Assembly (NCBI GenBank): GCA_027257055.1
Contig: JAPVLO010000983.1
Span: 285,748 to 349,747, forward strand
Reading direction: 5' to 3'
Length of the DNA stretch: 64,000 nt
Source of the DNA: Cephalopachus bancanus
Lineage: Eukaryota > Chordata > Mammalia > Primates > Tarsiidae
The position numbers and the translations under genes are program-made. Below are positions 10,219-21,224 of this stretch, piece after piece (within the stretch, counting starts at the first letter, position 1; each line of letters begins with the position of its first letter). The notes under the pieces were generated by a model. That model saw nothing but the letters and a program-made list of their open reading frames with translations, ran no database searches and had not been told where the DNA came from.

Positions 10219-12030
10219 CTTGAGAGGCAGGGTTAGGGAGACAAGAGTAGACGTATGAGGCCTAAAGTACCAGGGCAAAAGAGAATGACTTTCAGAAGTC
10301 AGTCATCAATAGATTTCCAAAAATGAGGGGAAGCAGAAATATGAGATCTATGAGGAAAAAGAGAGATTAAAAAATTAATGAATGCCTGTTATATTACCCC
10401 CCTCATATGACTCTTCCACTTTATATAAAAGTAAAACTTTTTTATTTATAGTCCCTTTTCCTCCTAGGAGCAACAGGACATAAAACAATCCATTTTAAAT
10501 TGATCCTGGTGGAATCAGATGCAAATGCTCTGCAGTCCAAATTATAGAAAGGGACATTAGGGTACCAAGACCAGGAAAAGGCCAACATAAAGTCACATAG
10601 AACCAGGAGAGAATCTGGTGACCTAAAGGCTGACATTAGGGTTTGTCCATTCAACTAATGTTTCCTAACCACTAATCTGGGAAAGTATTAGCATACATGG
10701 TCTAAGAGCTTGAACTCTGGAGTTACACAGATCTATATATAAATCCAATTTTGTCACCTATTAGCTATGGGGTCTTGGACAAATTTCTTAACTCTCTGAG
10801 CCTCAGTTTTCTCATCTATAAAATGGGAATAATAATAGCATCTATAGAATAGATTAATACCTGGCACATAAGAAAGTAATCAATATAAATAACAGACAAT
10901 ATTATTACCAACTTTATATCAAACAGCACTGACTCTTTCCTTTCTCTAGTCTCTCAGGCAGTATCTATACTCTGGCTCTGTTCTCAGCTTTGGGTTTTGA
11001 GGCTTAGTGGTTTAGTAGTGGCTTCTGGCTTTCCAGTCCAGCCTAACCTTCTAGTTTGACTCTACTGAGCCAGCAGGAAGTCAGCAAGGTAGGGGAGAAC
11101 CTACTGAGATCCATGAGGAGATTGTAAGCAAGATCCCATGGACTCTCAATACCTGCCCTGTCCTCACTCTAATGGGATGAGAGTTTTGTGGTTCACAGTG
11201 GGCAAATACTTCATAAATGATGGTATTACGACTTGCTGCCCATTGGTATAAACTGGCCACTGGACATTTCAGCAAGCACCCATTCACTCACATGCTTTCA
11301 ATGAAATGCCATACTCATGGGAGGAGTCAGTCCCAGAAATGGAGAAACAAAAAGATGGCAGATTCTGGCCAGAGTCTCTAAGGGAAATGTGAAGTCCAAG
11401 AAAGACAAAGATTCATTTTCCAATTCATTGCTACTTGGCTTCAGATTTTTGTCTAGAGAGTGGCAGGGAAGCGGGATAGAGAAAAAAAATGAGAGTACGG
11501 GAAAGAGGCAAAGAAAGTAGAAAGATGTGGGAAGGAAGCTGGAAAGAAAAGAAAATCTGCCAGGGTTGAAGGAAAGAGATGGATAAAAGCAGAGAGATGC
11601 AACAAAAGGAGCAGAAAGAGGAGATTAGACAGAGATCCAGGACAGTGACCAGCTAGATAACTATCACTGTCCCTTCTCCCACATCCAACCTCCATCCATT
11701 TCCTTTGTTCTTAAGTAGGGGCTTTCATTTTTCAGACCCAGTACTCTGAGTCTGTGACTTCTTACTTGCCCAGCTCCTCCCCACTCTCAGACTGAAAACT
11801 TGACTCACTGGGGTGTCTATCATCCTTCTGCTGTGGGCTGAGAAGGTAGTGGGAACATGTATTTGCAGCCAGGTCACAGTACAAATGAAAAGCAGCACAT
11901 GATCCAGTTTCACAAAAGAACTTCTCCCTCTGCCGCCACCTCCACCCCTAGCCATGTCCTGGGGCTCTTTGTCCATTCTACAGTTATGAAATGGGGTAGT
12001 GTAGTGGTGGAGGGGTTAATTGCAGATCTT
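10219..12030. other. Probable SRPX2 intron 1
   Basis: If the candidate exon at 12033 is correct, this is intron 1. It contains a MIR at about 10690-10905 and otherwise purine-rich unassigned sequence (11440-11640 is A/G-rich). No other coding segment with splice sites seen. Confidence 0.45.
10690..10905 (+). repeat. MIR
   Basis: Sense MIR: 'tgaactctggagttacacag', 'ctgagcctcagttttctcat' and 'taaaatgggaataataatag', followed by 'tacctggcacataagaaag'. Confidence 0.85.
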
Positions 12031-12032
12031 AC

Positions 12033-12105
12033 CTGTTTTATGGGGGTTTTTTTGTGCTCTCTTCCTTTCTCCTCCTCTTTCTCCGTCCTTTCTGCTCCTC
12101 TCATC
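12033..12105 (-). other. SRPX2: Candidate SRPX2 non-coding first exon
   Basis: On the minus strand, a purine-rich 70-base stretch (starting near 'gagaggagcagaaaggac') ends in AAAACAG followed by a consensus donor GTAAGA at 12032. It lies 1.8 kb 5' of the start-codon exon, which needs an upstream exon because its acceptor is one base before ATG. The 5' boundary is a guess. The call rests on donor quality, position and orientation. Exon homology could not be tested. Confidence 0.4.
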
Positions 12106-13165
12106 AGTTGGAAAAAAATAAATAAATAAAACTTCTACTTTAACATTCCTAGAACGAGTGACTCCTGGTCTGCCTGGACCTCCGGGATTCTGTTAACACT
12201 GCCCAGATGTTAGGACGTCCGCATCTGCCAAAAGTTTCCTTAAAGCTATATTATCCCCAAAACTATAGCTGTTCCTTCCTCAGAGAAGGGTTTTAGAGAG
12301 ATGGGAAAGAAGGAACATAGGAATTAGAAGAACTCAGTCTGTCCGCTTTGCAGAACAGGGCGAAGTGTGAATGGTACTGGCTCGAAGCCTATGAGTATAG
12401 TGATGACTAACAGAGGCTGGTTAAAGGGCCTCGGGAGACGTGTTGCACTGAGGAACACTTCTTTTTATGACTCAGCATGGCATTGGAATTGAATGAAAAA
12501 GAATTTCACAAACTCCAAGGAGAGGAGAAGAGCATCACTGATTTTTACATTCCCTGGAGATTTTGCTTTTAATTCCTGAGACTCCCCAATTCTGAGCTGC
12601 CTTGCCATCTATATGGTACAGTGTCAGATACACTTTAAAACCTTAGCACCGATGACCTAACTTCTCTGGACTTCAGTTTCTGATAAGATAATGTTGTTTA
12701 TACAAAATACCATGTGCTTCTTGCCTGAAAAATCAAGAAGGGTTTCTCATACTGAGAATGGAAGGAGAACATTCCTAGAGAGACTTTAATGAAAGACTGT
12801 TTAAGCGAATCTAGATGATACAAGTATATGCATGGCAAAGTCATAGCCATTGCTAAGCTGTTTCCCAGTGGTCTCTGATGAAGACTACATTTCTCTTCAC
12901 TAAGTGAGCTTTTTTCATTTTAGTATCTGATAATGAGAGTATTCAACCATAGTACAGACCAGCTCCCTACAGTATTCCTCCTCTCACAGTTGACATTTCC
13001 ATCTCTTGAAACATCAGTGACTGTAGAAGAAAACAATTTTAAGCTGTTGTAGAAAGGGTTTCTCCCTTTTGCATGTAAGCAAATTGGTAACCCCTTCTCT
13101 GTCATCAGGGAAAGAATTGTACTTACGATAATACAAAATTCAGAAGCAAGCCCTAGTCAACCTCA
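12106..13165. other. SRPX2 upstream / TSPAN6 distal upstream sequence
   Basis: Unassigned sequence between the candidate SRPX2 first exon and the L1 block. A 12-bp TAAA-type simple run lies at 12117-12130. No gene seen. Confidence 0.45.
12468..12477 (-). promoter_or_regulatory. AP-1/MARE-like site upstream of the candidate SRPX2 exon 1
   Basis: Minus strand TGCTGAGTCA, an AP-1 core with the NF-E2/Maf half-site extension, about 360 bases 5' of the candidate first exon. A TATA-like CATAAAAAG follows directly. Single sites like this occur by chance. Confidence 0.25.
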
Positions 13166-13167
13166 TT

Positions 13168-14424
13168 TCCTTTTCTTTTCATTATAAAAATGTGGGGTTA
13201 CAATTCAGAGTTAGGTATACAAACGTTGATTATGCAGGTACCCTTGTTGATGAGGTGTGCCCCACCCTCCCCAGCAGTTTCCCTCAACCGCCAATTCCAC
13301 CCCCCACCCCTGACAGTTTCCCACTACTGCTAATCCCTTTCTTATAGTATTATGATAATTGTTCAAGGTCCGCTTATGAGTGAGAACATATGGTACTCTG
13401 TACTTTGTTTCTGTGATAGATCACTGAGTATGATCGACTCTAAATCCATTCAAGTTGCTGTGAAATCCATGTTTGTCCTTCTTTATGGCTGCATAATATT
13501 CCATTGTGTATATGTACCACATTTTTTTAATCCAGTCCAGCTTCAATGGGCAGCATGGTTATTTCCATGTTTTTGTTACTGTGAATAAAGCTGCAGCAAA
13601 CATGCGTGTGCAGGTATCTTTTTTGTAGAATGATTTGAGTTCCTCCAGGTATATTCCCAATAGGGGAATTGCTGGGTAATTTCTAGTTCTTTCAGAAATC
13701 CCCACACTGTCTTCCAAAGAGGTTGCACTAGTTTGCTTTCCCACCAGCCATGTAGAAGCATACCTTTTTCTCCACAACCTTGCCAGCATCTGTTGTTGTT
13801 TGTTTTATTAATGATGGCCATTCTTACTGGGGTTAGGTGGTATCTCAATGTGGGTTTGATTTGTATTTCTCTGATGATGAGTGAGGCTGAGCACTTTTTC
13901 ATGTGTCTGTTGGCTGCCTGTATATCTTCTTTTGAGAAGTGTCTACTCATGTCTTTTGCCCACTTTTTAATGGGGCTGTTTGTTTTTTTCCTTTCGGCAT
14001 GTTTGAGTTCCTTGTAGATCCTAGATGTTAGGCCTTTGTCAGATATGCAGTTGGCAAATCTTTTTTTTCCCCATTCTATGGGCTGTCTCCCTGCTCTCTT
14101 GATGGTTTCTTTTAATTTGCAGAAGCTTCTTAGTTTGATGAGGTCCCTCTTGTCTATCTTATTTCTTAAGGTATTGGCCTTTAGTGTTCTGAATAGGAAT
14201 TGGTTCCCAGTTCCAATTTCCATAAGGGTGTCTCCTGTGTTTTCTAAGATTCTTATAGGTGAGGTTTTATGTTTAGGTCTTTGATCCATTTACAGTTAAT
14301 TTTTGTGTATGGTGATAGGTAGGGGTCCCAGCACCATTTAACGGAATAGGTTCTCCTCTCCCCAGTGGTTGTTGTTGGAGGCTTTGTCAAAGATGAGTTT
14401 GTTGAGAAATTGATAGACTAATTT
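13168..14424 (-). mobile_element. L1 3' end with ORF2 C-terminus (lineage-specific subfamily)
   Basis: Antisense L1 starting (3' end) with 'tacaattcagagttaggtat'. An ORF2 C-terminal frame survives on the minus strand from 14289 to 13576. It encodes the tail of the L1 endonuclease/reverse transcriptase protein beyond the RT domain, with the Cys-rich end region (motifs such as [16 protein letters not shown] and [16 protein letters not shown]). It is 5' truncated and non-functional. Confidence 0.93.
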
Positions 14425-14697
14425 TTTTATTATAAAGATGTGGGGTACATTTCAGGGTTAGGTATACAGACGTTGATTATGCAGGTTACCCTTGTTGATG
14501 AGGTATGCCCCTCCCTCCTCTAACAGTTTCCCTCAAATGCCAATCCCACCCCCCCACAGGTTCCCACTGCTGCCAATCACTTTCTTATAGTATTATAATT
14601 GCTCAAGGTTCGCTTGTGAGTGAGAATATATGATACTCTGTTCTTTGTTTCTGTGATAGATCACTGAGTATGATTGACTCTAAATCCATCCAAGTTG
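14425..14697 (-). mobile_element. Second, shorter L1 3' end directly abutting the first
   Basis: Another antisense L1 3'UTR begins with a T-rich tail and the same 'ggtatacagacgttgattat' wording, and stops in the ORF2 tail at 'ccatccaagttg'. It is about 270 bases long and lies head-to-tail with the preceding copy in the same orientation. Confidence 0.9.
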
Positions 14698-14709
14698 AGT
14701 CTCATTTTC

Positions 14710-15200
14710 AATCCACCTGTCACAAGTATGTACTGAGTTTCTACCACGTGTTTAGCAGTGTGACTCGTGATATAAAAAAAGCAAATAACATGATTGTGGC
14801 CTCACTCATTCAATAAATTTATCAAGCATCTACTATGTGAAGAATGGTGGACATAGTGGTAAACAAGGCAGACAAAATTCCTGAATCCTAATCCATAATT
14901 TAATTCAGCAAATATTTGTTGAGCATCTATTATGTGCTAAACATTGCTCTAGGTACTTGAAAAATACCAGTGAATAGACAAAAATTCCTGCCCTCATGGA
15001 ATAGAGGAGACAGACATTTAAAAAAGTTCTTAATTACCATTGTGTGTGTTTAGGGCATCTTTCTTGGTCAGTCACTGTAAGCTAAACACAGCAGATACAG
15101 TGATGAGCAAGAAATGCATGTTCCTTGATCTTCTGGAGCTTTCTCTCCAGCTCCCAGAGAGTTTATGTTTAGTAGGGGAGAGAAGGGGGACACAATCTAT
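14710..15200. repeat. Cluster of ancient 'tttgttgagcatctattatgtgc' type repeats
   Basis: Three to four diverged copies of the same motif lie in tandem: 'catctactatgtgaag' (14830), 'catctattatgtgctaaac' (14925), and related 'cagatacagtgatgagcaag' wording (15092). This is an old mammalian interspersed family whose name I cannot assign securely. Confidence 0.5.
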
Positions 15201-15420
15201 TAGAAAACAATACGACACCATACAGTAATAAAGTGCCAAAAGCTAGGGTATCTCTAGAGGAAGAGGGAGTACCTGGGGAGAGGTAGGACTTGGCCTATTC
15301 TTAGGCCAAGGAAATGACACACAAGAGCTCATTGTTAGGTTAGAGGAGGTATAGGAAACAAAGTTGAATGAAGAGGGTAGGGCCAGAAGATTAGATATAG
15401 GAGTTTATTCTAGAAAATAG

Positions 15421-15607
<187 letters not shown>

Positions 15608-15629
15608 AGTAATAAATCCTACCAGCACT

Positions 15630-16410
15630 GGTTTCTTTCTAAAAACCCCTTCATTGGCTCCCTCTTGGCATAGAGTACAGTCCAAGTTCCTTATTGTGGC
15701 ATACCATGTCCTTCACAATCAATGTCCTTAGCTTGGTTTTAAACATTCACCCCCTGACTCCTCATTATGGACACGCTGAGCTTCTTGCTCTTCCTTTCAC
15801 ACCTTGGTGCCTTTTCACAGACATACTTACTCTACCTTGTAGTCCCTTCCCTCCTCTCTTGCTTCGTTGAAACTGTATCCATCCTTGCTGTTGAGAAGCT
15901 TCCCCCAGTCCATCTCAGCCAGAGGTGATTAACTTTGCCTTCCTTTTCTCTCACAGCCCTATCTGTCTCAATTGTAGAAGTTTTTTTTTTTTTTTTGAGT
16001 TGGAGTCTCACTCTGTCACCCAGACGAGTGCAGTGGCCGCTCCTGGCCATCACAGCCTCGACCTGCTGGGCTCCGGCAATCCTTCCGCCTTAGCCTTCCA
16101 AGTAGCTTAAACTAAATGCACGCGCTACCATGCCCGGCTAATTTTTGATTTATTGTAGAGATGAGTTCTGGTCAAATTGCCCAGGCGGGTCTCGAACCCG
16201 CGGGCTCAAGCAATCCAATTCACTCACCTCAGCCTCCCAAAGCGCGGGATTACAGGCTGAGCTACCGAGCCCGGCAATTGTAAAACTTCTCACACTTACT
16301 GTCATTGTTCTTATCTCTGACTCCTACTAGACTGTGAGTTCCAAAGGGCAAGAACCTTGTCCTAGTCTTCTTCATATCCCCAGCACCCAACACAGAACCT
16401 AGTACATATC
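15630..16410 (+). mobile_element. L2 3' end, split by Alu
   Basis: Sense L2: 'ttcattggctccctcttggc', 'gagtacagtccaagttcctt' and 'accttggtgccttttcac', then after the Alu 'actagactgtgagttccaaa' and 'catatccccagcacccaac'. No frame survives. Confidence 0.85.
15981..16274 (-). mobile_element. Alu, minus, inside L2
   Basis: Full-length reverse-complement Alu with T-run. Target-site duplication CAATTGTARAA is imperfect by two bases (15969-15980 and 16275-16286), so the insertion is older than the best-preserved copies. Confidence 0.92.
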
Positions 16411-17143
16411 AGGGTGAGGAAGCTGCATAAGGCCTCAATCCCACTTCGGGCTGGAAGGAGTGGGACAGGGAGTGGTAGCGAGAGGTTAAAGAAGAAAGTG
16501 AAGCAATAGAAAATGGAAATAATAAAGAGATCAAAGTCAGTGTATAGTGAATGGAGAGGGACAACATTCATGTGAAACACTGGGATAAATAATATGAAGA
16601 CTCACTAAAACTAGGTGAGGTTAGTTTTTAAAAACCACGATATTTCTGCAACACATACTATGTGTGGAATACACTATGTTACATACTGTGGAGATATAAA
16701 GTTAAATAAGACACCTCTCCATATATTGTGAAGATAAGAAAAAGAGATAAAGAGACTGGCAGCATCCATATGTACTAAATTTCTTAAAGTTCTTAAAGTT
16801 CAGTATCATTTTCAACTTTAAGAATTTTAATATAAAGCCTCTCAGCAGTCAATAAGGTATTGTTTTAAGAAACATTAGATATGGAAACTGACTTACTAGC
16901 TGAGATCTCAGCAGTGCTCAACAAGACTAGTTTAGAAACAACTTTCTTAGAAAATGACCATAGAATTGTGAATATTAATACTGTTCAAAAGTATTTATCA
17001 TCCCTATGTGTCCCACACTGTCTTATATGAGTTTTTTTTTTTTTAAGAAGGCAAGGTCAGGGAAGGAAAGGGAGGAAAGGATTCACGGAGAATCTGAGAA
17101 GAGTGGATGGAAATAAAAGGTGAATAGACACAGAAAAGTATTT
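16411..17143. other. Unassigned sequence upstream of TSPAN6
   Basis: No gene. 16625-16710 resembles the 'acatactatgtgtggaatac' type ancient repeat seen at 14.8 kb. Confidence 0.45.
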
Positions 17144-17160
17144 CAAAGAAACATAGTGGA

Positions 17161-17463
17161 GGCTGGGTTCGGTGGCTAAGCCTGTAATCCCAGTACTTTG
17201 GGAGGCCGAGGTGAGTGGATTGCCTGAGCCCGTGGGTTCGAGACCCTCCTGGGCAACTTGGTGAGACCTCATCTCTACAATAAATCAAAAAATTAGCTGG
17301 GTGTGGTAGCACGCGCCTGTAGTTCCAGCTACTTGGAAGGCTGAGGCAGAAGGATCGCCAGAGCCCAGCAGGTCGAGGCTGCGGTGGCCGGGAGCGGCCA
17401 CTGCACTTCAGTGTGGGTGACAGAGTGAGACTCCAACTCAAAAAAAAAAAAAAAAAAAAAAAA
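17161..17463 (+). mobile_element. Alu, plus, full length
   Basis: Starts 'ggctgggttcggtggc' and ends in a long A-tail. The target-site duplication is CAAAGAACATAGTGG (right copy 17465-17479; left copy 17144-17159 with one extra A). Complete dimer with the 'caataaatcaaaaaattag' linker. Confidence 0.95.
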
Positions 17464-18003
17464 CCAAAGAACATAGTGGGAATTCACAAGAGACAACAGG
17501 CATAAAAAATATCCCATTCAGGAAACAAAATTTTAAAACTGTAGATATGAATTAACTGTTTAAATGATGAACTATCTGATGGCTGTAACATAAAATATGA
17601 GATTTTAAGAAAGTAAGTAGGAGGTGATTTAAATTCCATGATAGGCACTTAGCCAAAGGTAATTGGAGGGATGCTAGAAAAGAGATTAGAAAATGAAAAT
17701 GATAAGGTTATTATGTGAAAAAGAGGTAAGACCTGAGTGAAGTGGTTGGTGTATTTTTAGTGATTCCTGAGACAGAGAGGAGGAATGTCTCAAGACATTA
17801 TTATGCAGCAGCTCAACTTAATTTTTGTGTTTTATGACAGTGTGATACTGGAATGGCTTAGACATTTAGTTTTTTAATTTAATTTTAGTAATCCTACCAT
17901 GTGGTTACCCCCAGAGACCAGCTATGACCTCAATGAGCAGGGATTGGCTGAGCGCCAAATGAACTCATCAATTGAGCATTATGTCCTAGGGTACAGAGGA
18001 GAG

Positions 18004-18089
18004 TATAAAAGGGGGTTGCAGGGGCCCTGTCACACTGGCTCATCAGTAGTTTCTGAACATCTAGAGGGCAGGATGTAAGATAGGTAAGT
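18004..18089 (+). promoter_or_regulatory. TATA box followed by exon-like segment and splice donor
   Basis: TATAAAA at 18004 would place a start site near 18035. About 50 bases later a strong donor GTAAGT lies at 18084 (context GATAG/GTAAGT). It contains no long open frame, so any product would be a non-coding or 5'UTR exon, conceivably an alternative TSPAN6 leader. Confidence 0.35.
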
Positions 18090-18130
18090 AGAAATGCAAA
18101 GCAGACACTGTGGTAATTGACTAAGGGTCT

Positions 18131-18438
18131 GAGTTAATGTGAGTGAGTGTGTGGTCTGCCTATGAGTGCTGATGTTAGAGAAGAAGTGGATTAGGGGAGG
18201 AGGGATGTTCTCATTGAGCTGGAGTTGAGCTAGGCATTGAGTAGGGGCAGAAATTTTGAGTGAAGTTGGAGAGTGTGCAGGGAGTAGTTAATGTGAGTGA
18301 ATGTGTTGTCAGACTATGAGTGCTGATGTTAGAGAAAGAGGTGGGATTGGGGAGGAGGAAAGTTCTCATTGAGTTGGAATTGAGTTGGACATTGAGTATG
18401 GGCAGAAATTTTGACTAAAGTTGATCAGTGGTCAGAGA
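18131..18438 (+). repeat. 154-bp tandem duplication
   Basis: The block beginning 'gttaatgtgagtga' (18133) recurs at 18287, and 'tgagtgctgatgttagagaa' and 'ggcagaaattttga' repeat at the same spacing. The copies are roughly 90 percent alike by eye, so it is an old duplication. Confidence 0.9.
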
Positions 18439-18670
18439 GTGGGGAACAGAACTTGCTCAGTCAGGGGATAATTATACTGGTCTGGTGTGGAGCAGAAAAT
18501 TCACATTGGAAGAGCAGTAGGAAACCAGTTGAGATTGTACTGGGGAGAAGAGGTTGGCAGGGATGGAGGGAAGTTGGAGGTGGTGCAGGGGAGGTCTGAC
18601 TGAACAGTGAACTTTTGTTTATGTCATTTCCCTTGTCTGATGTCTGCCAATAAAAAAAGCTAAGCCTAAT

Positions 18671-19939
18671 CTTGAATGTTATAGAAAGTTTATAGGGAAG
18701 GGATACTACTAAATGTTAAATGTAAAATAAGTGGCAACAATATTTAAGGAAAGTATGTTCCTACATTTTTGGTTTCAAATTGTGTTTTTGTACTCAGAAA
18801 GAGGGAAAAGTTAAGTGTCTGAACAAGAACAAAAAACTCTACCTTGCCACATTCTTGGACAGACAGGATTGCTTCATAGGTGATTGGGTTATTAAAGTGA
18901 AAGCAAAAGTCAAACTTAACCAAAAACAATCAAACAAACAAAAAACCCACGTGCAAGGCAGAGCTGGGGCAATCATTGAGGTCTCTTTGCTTCAGGGACT
19001 CTGAGGAGCCCTCGTTTGTGACTAAATGTCTGCACATAGCAGTCTTTGCTCAAGTTATTTGGAGCCAAGATAGCTGTTGGTATGATGACAGTTACATGTC
19101 ATCACAAAGTGGGCCCCATTTCTGATAAAAGACACAGAAGTTGGCCCAGGCGGGTTGCTTGGCCTCTTTCAACCTGTTTTCCTCATCTGGTAAAATTAAT
19201 GTGCTAGTCGTGCTGACTTCATTATAGGGTTTTTGTGATGTATGCCCAGCTCTTAGCAACAGTAGTTGGTACATACTGCCGACTATTGCAGGCATTATTA
19301 ATACTTTAAAGAATAAATTTATCTAATGGCCTAGGGAAACACTTCTTAAATTACCTTAGATGGGATTAGACGCCCCTTTGGTCTTGTTCTGTACCTAGAC
19401 CCAGGCCTAGGTTTGAACTAAATTGAACTTCTGTGTTTGGTTTCATGGAAGGTGGGGGAAGTGGGTATAGAGGGTGAGAGGCAGTGGTGCAAGGTGTTGT
19501 GGCCATAGGAATATGAATTTCCATGCCAGCCTTTGGTTTCATTTGGCACTGACAGTTGTGCAAACAAAGCAGCACTGTGAGTGGCAGAGGAAGAGAGCAG
19601 AGGAAAGTCAACACATTCTTGGAAATAAGTTGTAGCTTTTGCTTCGCTATTCTGTTTTTTCTACAGCCATAGAAATATTTCTTTGCTTTCAGACTCACAG
19701 TGAAAATCCTTTCCAGGACATGATACAAATTTAAGCTTCAAAGGAAACTTCTATTTAAGATGATGAGGAATTAGCAAGATTTCCCTTGTTACTTGTTTTT
19801 AGTACAAGAATCCCTCAGATAGGGTTATTTAGCCTAGGGAGAAAGTTTTACATGTTAGAGCCCCCCTTACCCCACTCCACCCCTGTAGCTATGGCTTATG
19901 CAGTACTTTTAAAGTTGAATATCTGGCATATCCCGATAC
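18671..19939. other. Unassigned upstream sequence
   Basis: Apart from the MIR at about 19140 I see no gene or named repeat. Confidence 0.4.
19140..19310 (+). repeat. MIR
   Basis: Sense MIR: 'ttgcttggcctctttcaacc', 'ttttcctcatctggtaaaat', then 'cccagctcttagcaacagta'. Confidence 0.6.
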
Positions 19940-19970
<31 letters not shown>

Positions 19971-19976
19971 TGGTTG

Positions 19977-20022
<46 letters not shown>

Positions 20023-20050
20023 TGTGAATGTGTATATATATATATATATT
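19940..20050. repeat. (CT)n(GT)n(AT)n microsatellite
   Basis: A CT run, then GT with one GGTTGTT interruption, then a TA run ending at about 20050. Length polymorphism is expected. Confidence 0.97.
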
Positions 20051-20609
20051 TTTAAAATTTTATTTTATTCATTCTCTCCATGTGTTTATATGTCAGGCTT
20101 TTCAAATTTTAGTATAAAATGTTAGCATAAAGTCTAGCAGTGTGATAATTCATTCTCCAATAGTTGCTTCCTTGTACCTCAGATGTCTGGCAGGATGTTA
20201 TAGAAACTGGTCCTAGGTCAATATTCGAAGCACAGGGAAGCTCTGTGTGACCAAGTCAATGGAACTTTCCTGTTTTCTGGTTCTGTGGTATATGTTTAAA
20301 GCCAGGTTTCAAGCAGAAAAATTTTAGCACTCACCTCTTTTTCACAAATGCAGGACTTTTTGCAATAGCAATACAGTAAATGGCCACTTGTGATATTAGG
20401 CTTGTGGCAATGATGATGGACTGGGAAGTGATAGAGCCTTCTAACCCCATTCTTCTAGAGATAACACATACTCAGGAGACATTCAGTCTCTGCTCTCAAA
20501 GGGCTGACAATTTAGTTGAGAAATCAGACCTTAATACACATTCTATGCTGTAACAATAGAGACCAATATGGAAACAACTTGGTGACTGGAATATGCAATG
20601 CCTTTCAGT

Positions 20610-20679
20610 GTTTTTTTTTGAAAAAATTTTATTTTAAAGACGTGGTGTACAATTCAGGGTTAGGTATACAAATTGTCAT
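20610..20679 (-). mobile_element. 70-bp L1 3' end insertion with target-site duplication
   Basis: A T-run plus the L1 3' terminus ('tacaattcagggttaggtat') only about 70 bases long. It is bounded by TGCCTTTCAGT at 20599-20609 and 20680-20690. An extremely 5'-truncated but genuine retrotransposition event. Confidence 0.88.
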
Positions 20680-20690
20680 TGCCTTTCAGT

Positions 20691-21224
20691 TTTAACATTT
20701 AAGAGGATATCACATTTACCTGGCATTTTCCATAGCACTCTCTCTTTTTAAAAGTTTTTTTAGCTAATAGTTGAACTTACATTTCACTATGAATTATGTT
20801 AAAACACTTTTTCCTCAACTCTTCCCAACCACTTAGGTGATTAAAAAAAAAGAGGGATAATGGAGTTTTGCAAACTCTTCTAGGAAAGTCCTAAAATTCA
20901 TTATCTTTAATACCTAGCTTTGGAATTCTTTCAACAAGTAGTGATTATATCCTTCGATTCATTCATTCTTATGCCCCTCCTCGCCCTATAAAACAATGTT
21001 CACTAATTGAAAGGTACCCAAGTAAGAAACAAAATCAGCCCAATTCCATCAGAGGTAAATCTCACTTTTCCTTTTCAGTTTTTGTCTAAGCACATATGAA
21101 TGAATTTATTGCTTTATAATCTGCTTTGGTTTTTTTTGGGAGGTGGTTCTTGTAGGTATTTTCTCATGTGTTTTCTCGGGTCACTTTTAATCTCTTTTCA
21201 TTCTTTTCCTCTAGGGCACCAGGG
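20691..21224. other. Proximal upstream region of TSPAN6
   Basis: AT-rich unique-looking sequence leading into the CpG-rich promoter; no feature supported. Confidence 0.45.

Larger units (their letters stand above)
17830..18670 (+). mobile_element. LTR-like segment with TATA box and polyadenylation signal (tentative)
   Basis: Holds, in LTR order, an upstream region, TATAAAA at 18004-18010, a G-rich stretch, an internal 154-bp tandem duplication and AATAAA at 18649-18654. I could not define TG...CA ends or a target-site duplication, and I do not recognise the family. It could equally be a cellular promoter for an unannotated transcript. It lies about 3 kb upstream of TSPAN6 on the same strand. 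Confidence 0.3.

Noticed and set aside
10690..10905. tRNA-like sequences in MIR elements
   Set aside because: MIRs are tRNA-derived SINEs; no intact cloverleaf or terminator here or in the other MIR copies.
13576..14289. 237-codon minus-strand frame as a novel protein
   Set aside because: Same ORF2 tail motifs as other L1 copies in the window; antisense L1.
17043..17474. 143-codon minus-strand frame
   Set aside because: Typical Alu-antisense frame; the underlying sequence is a full-length Alu with target duplications.
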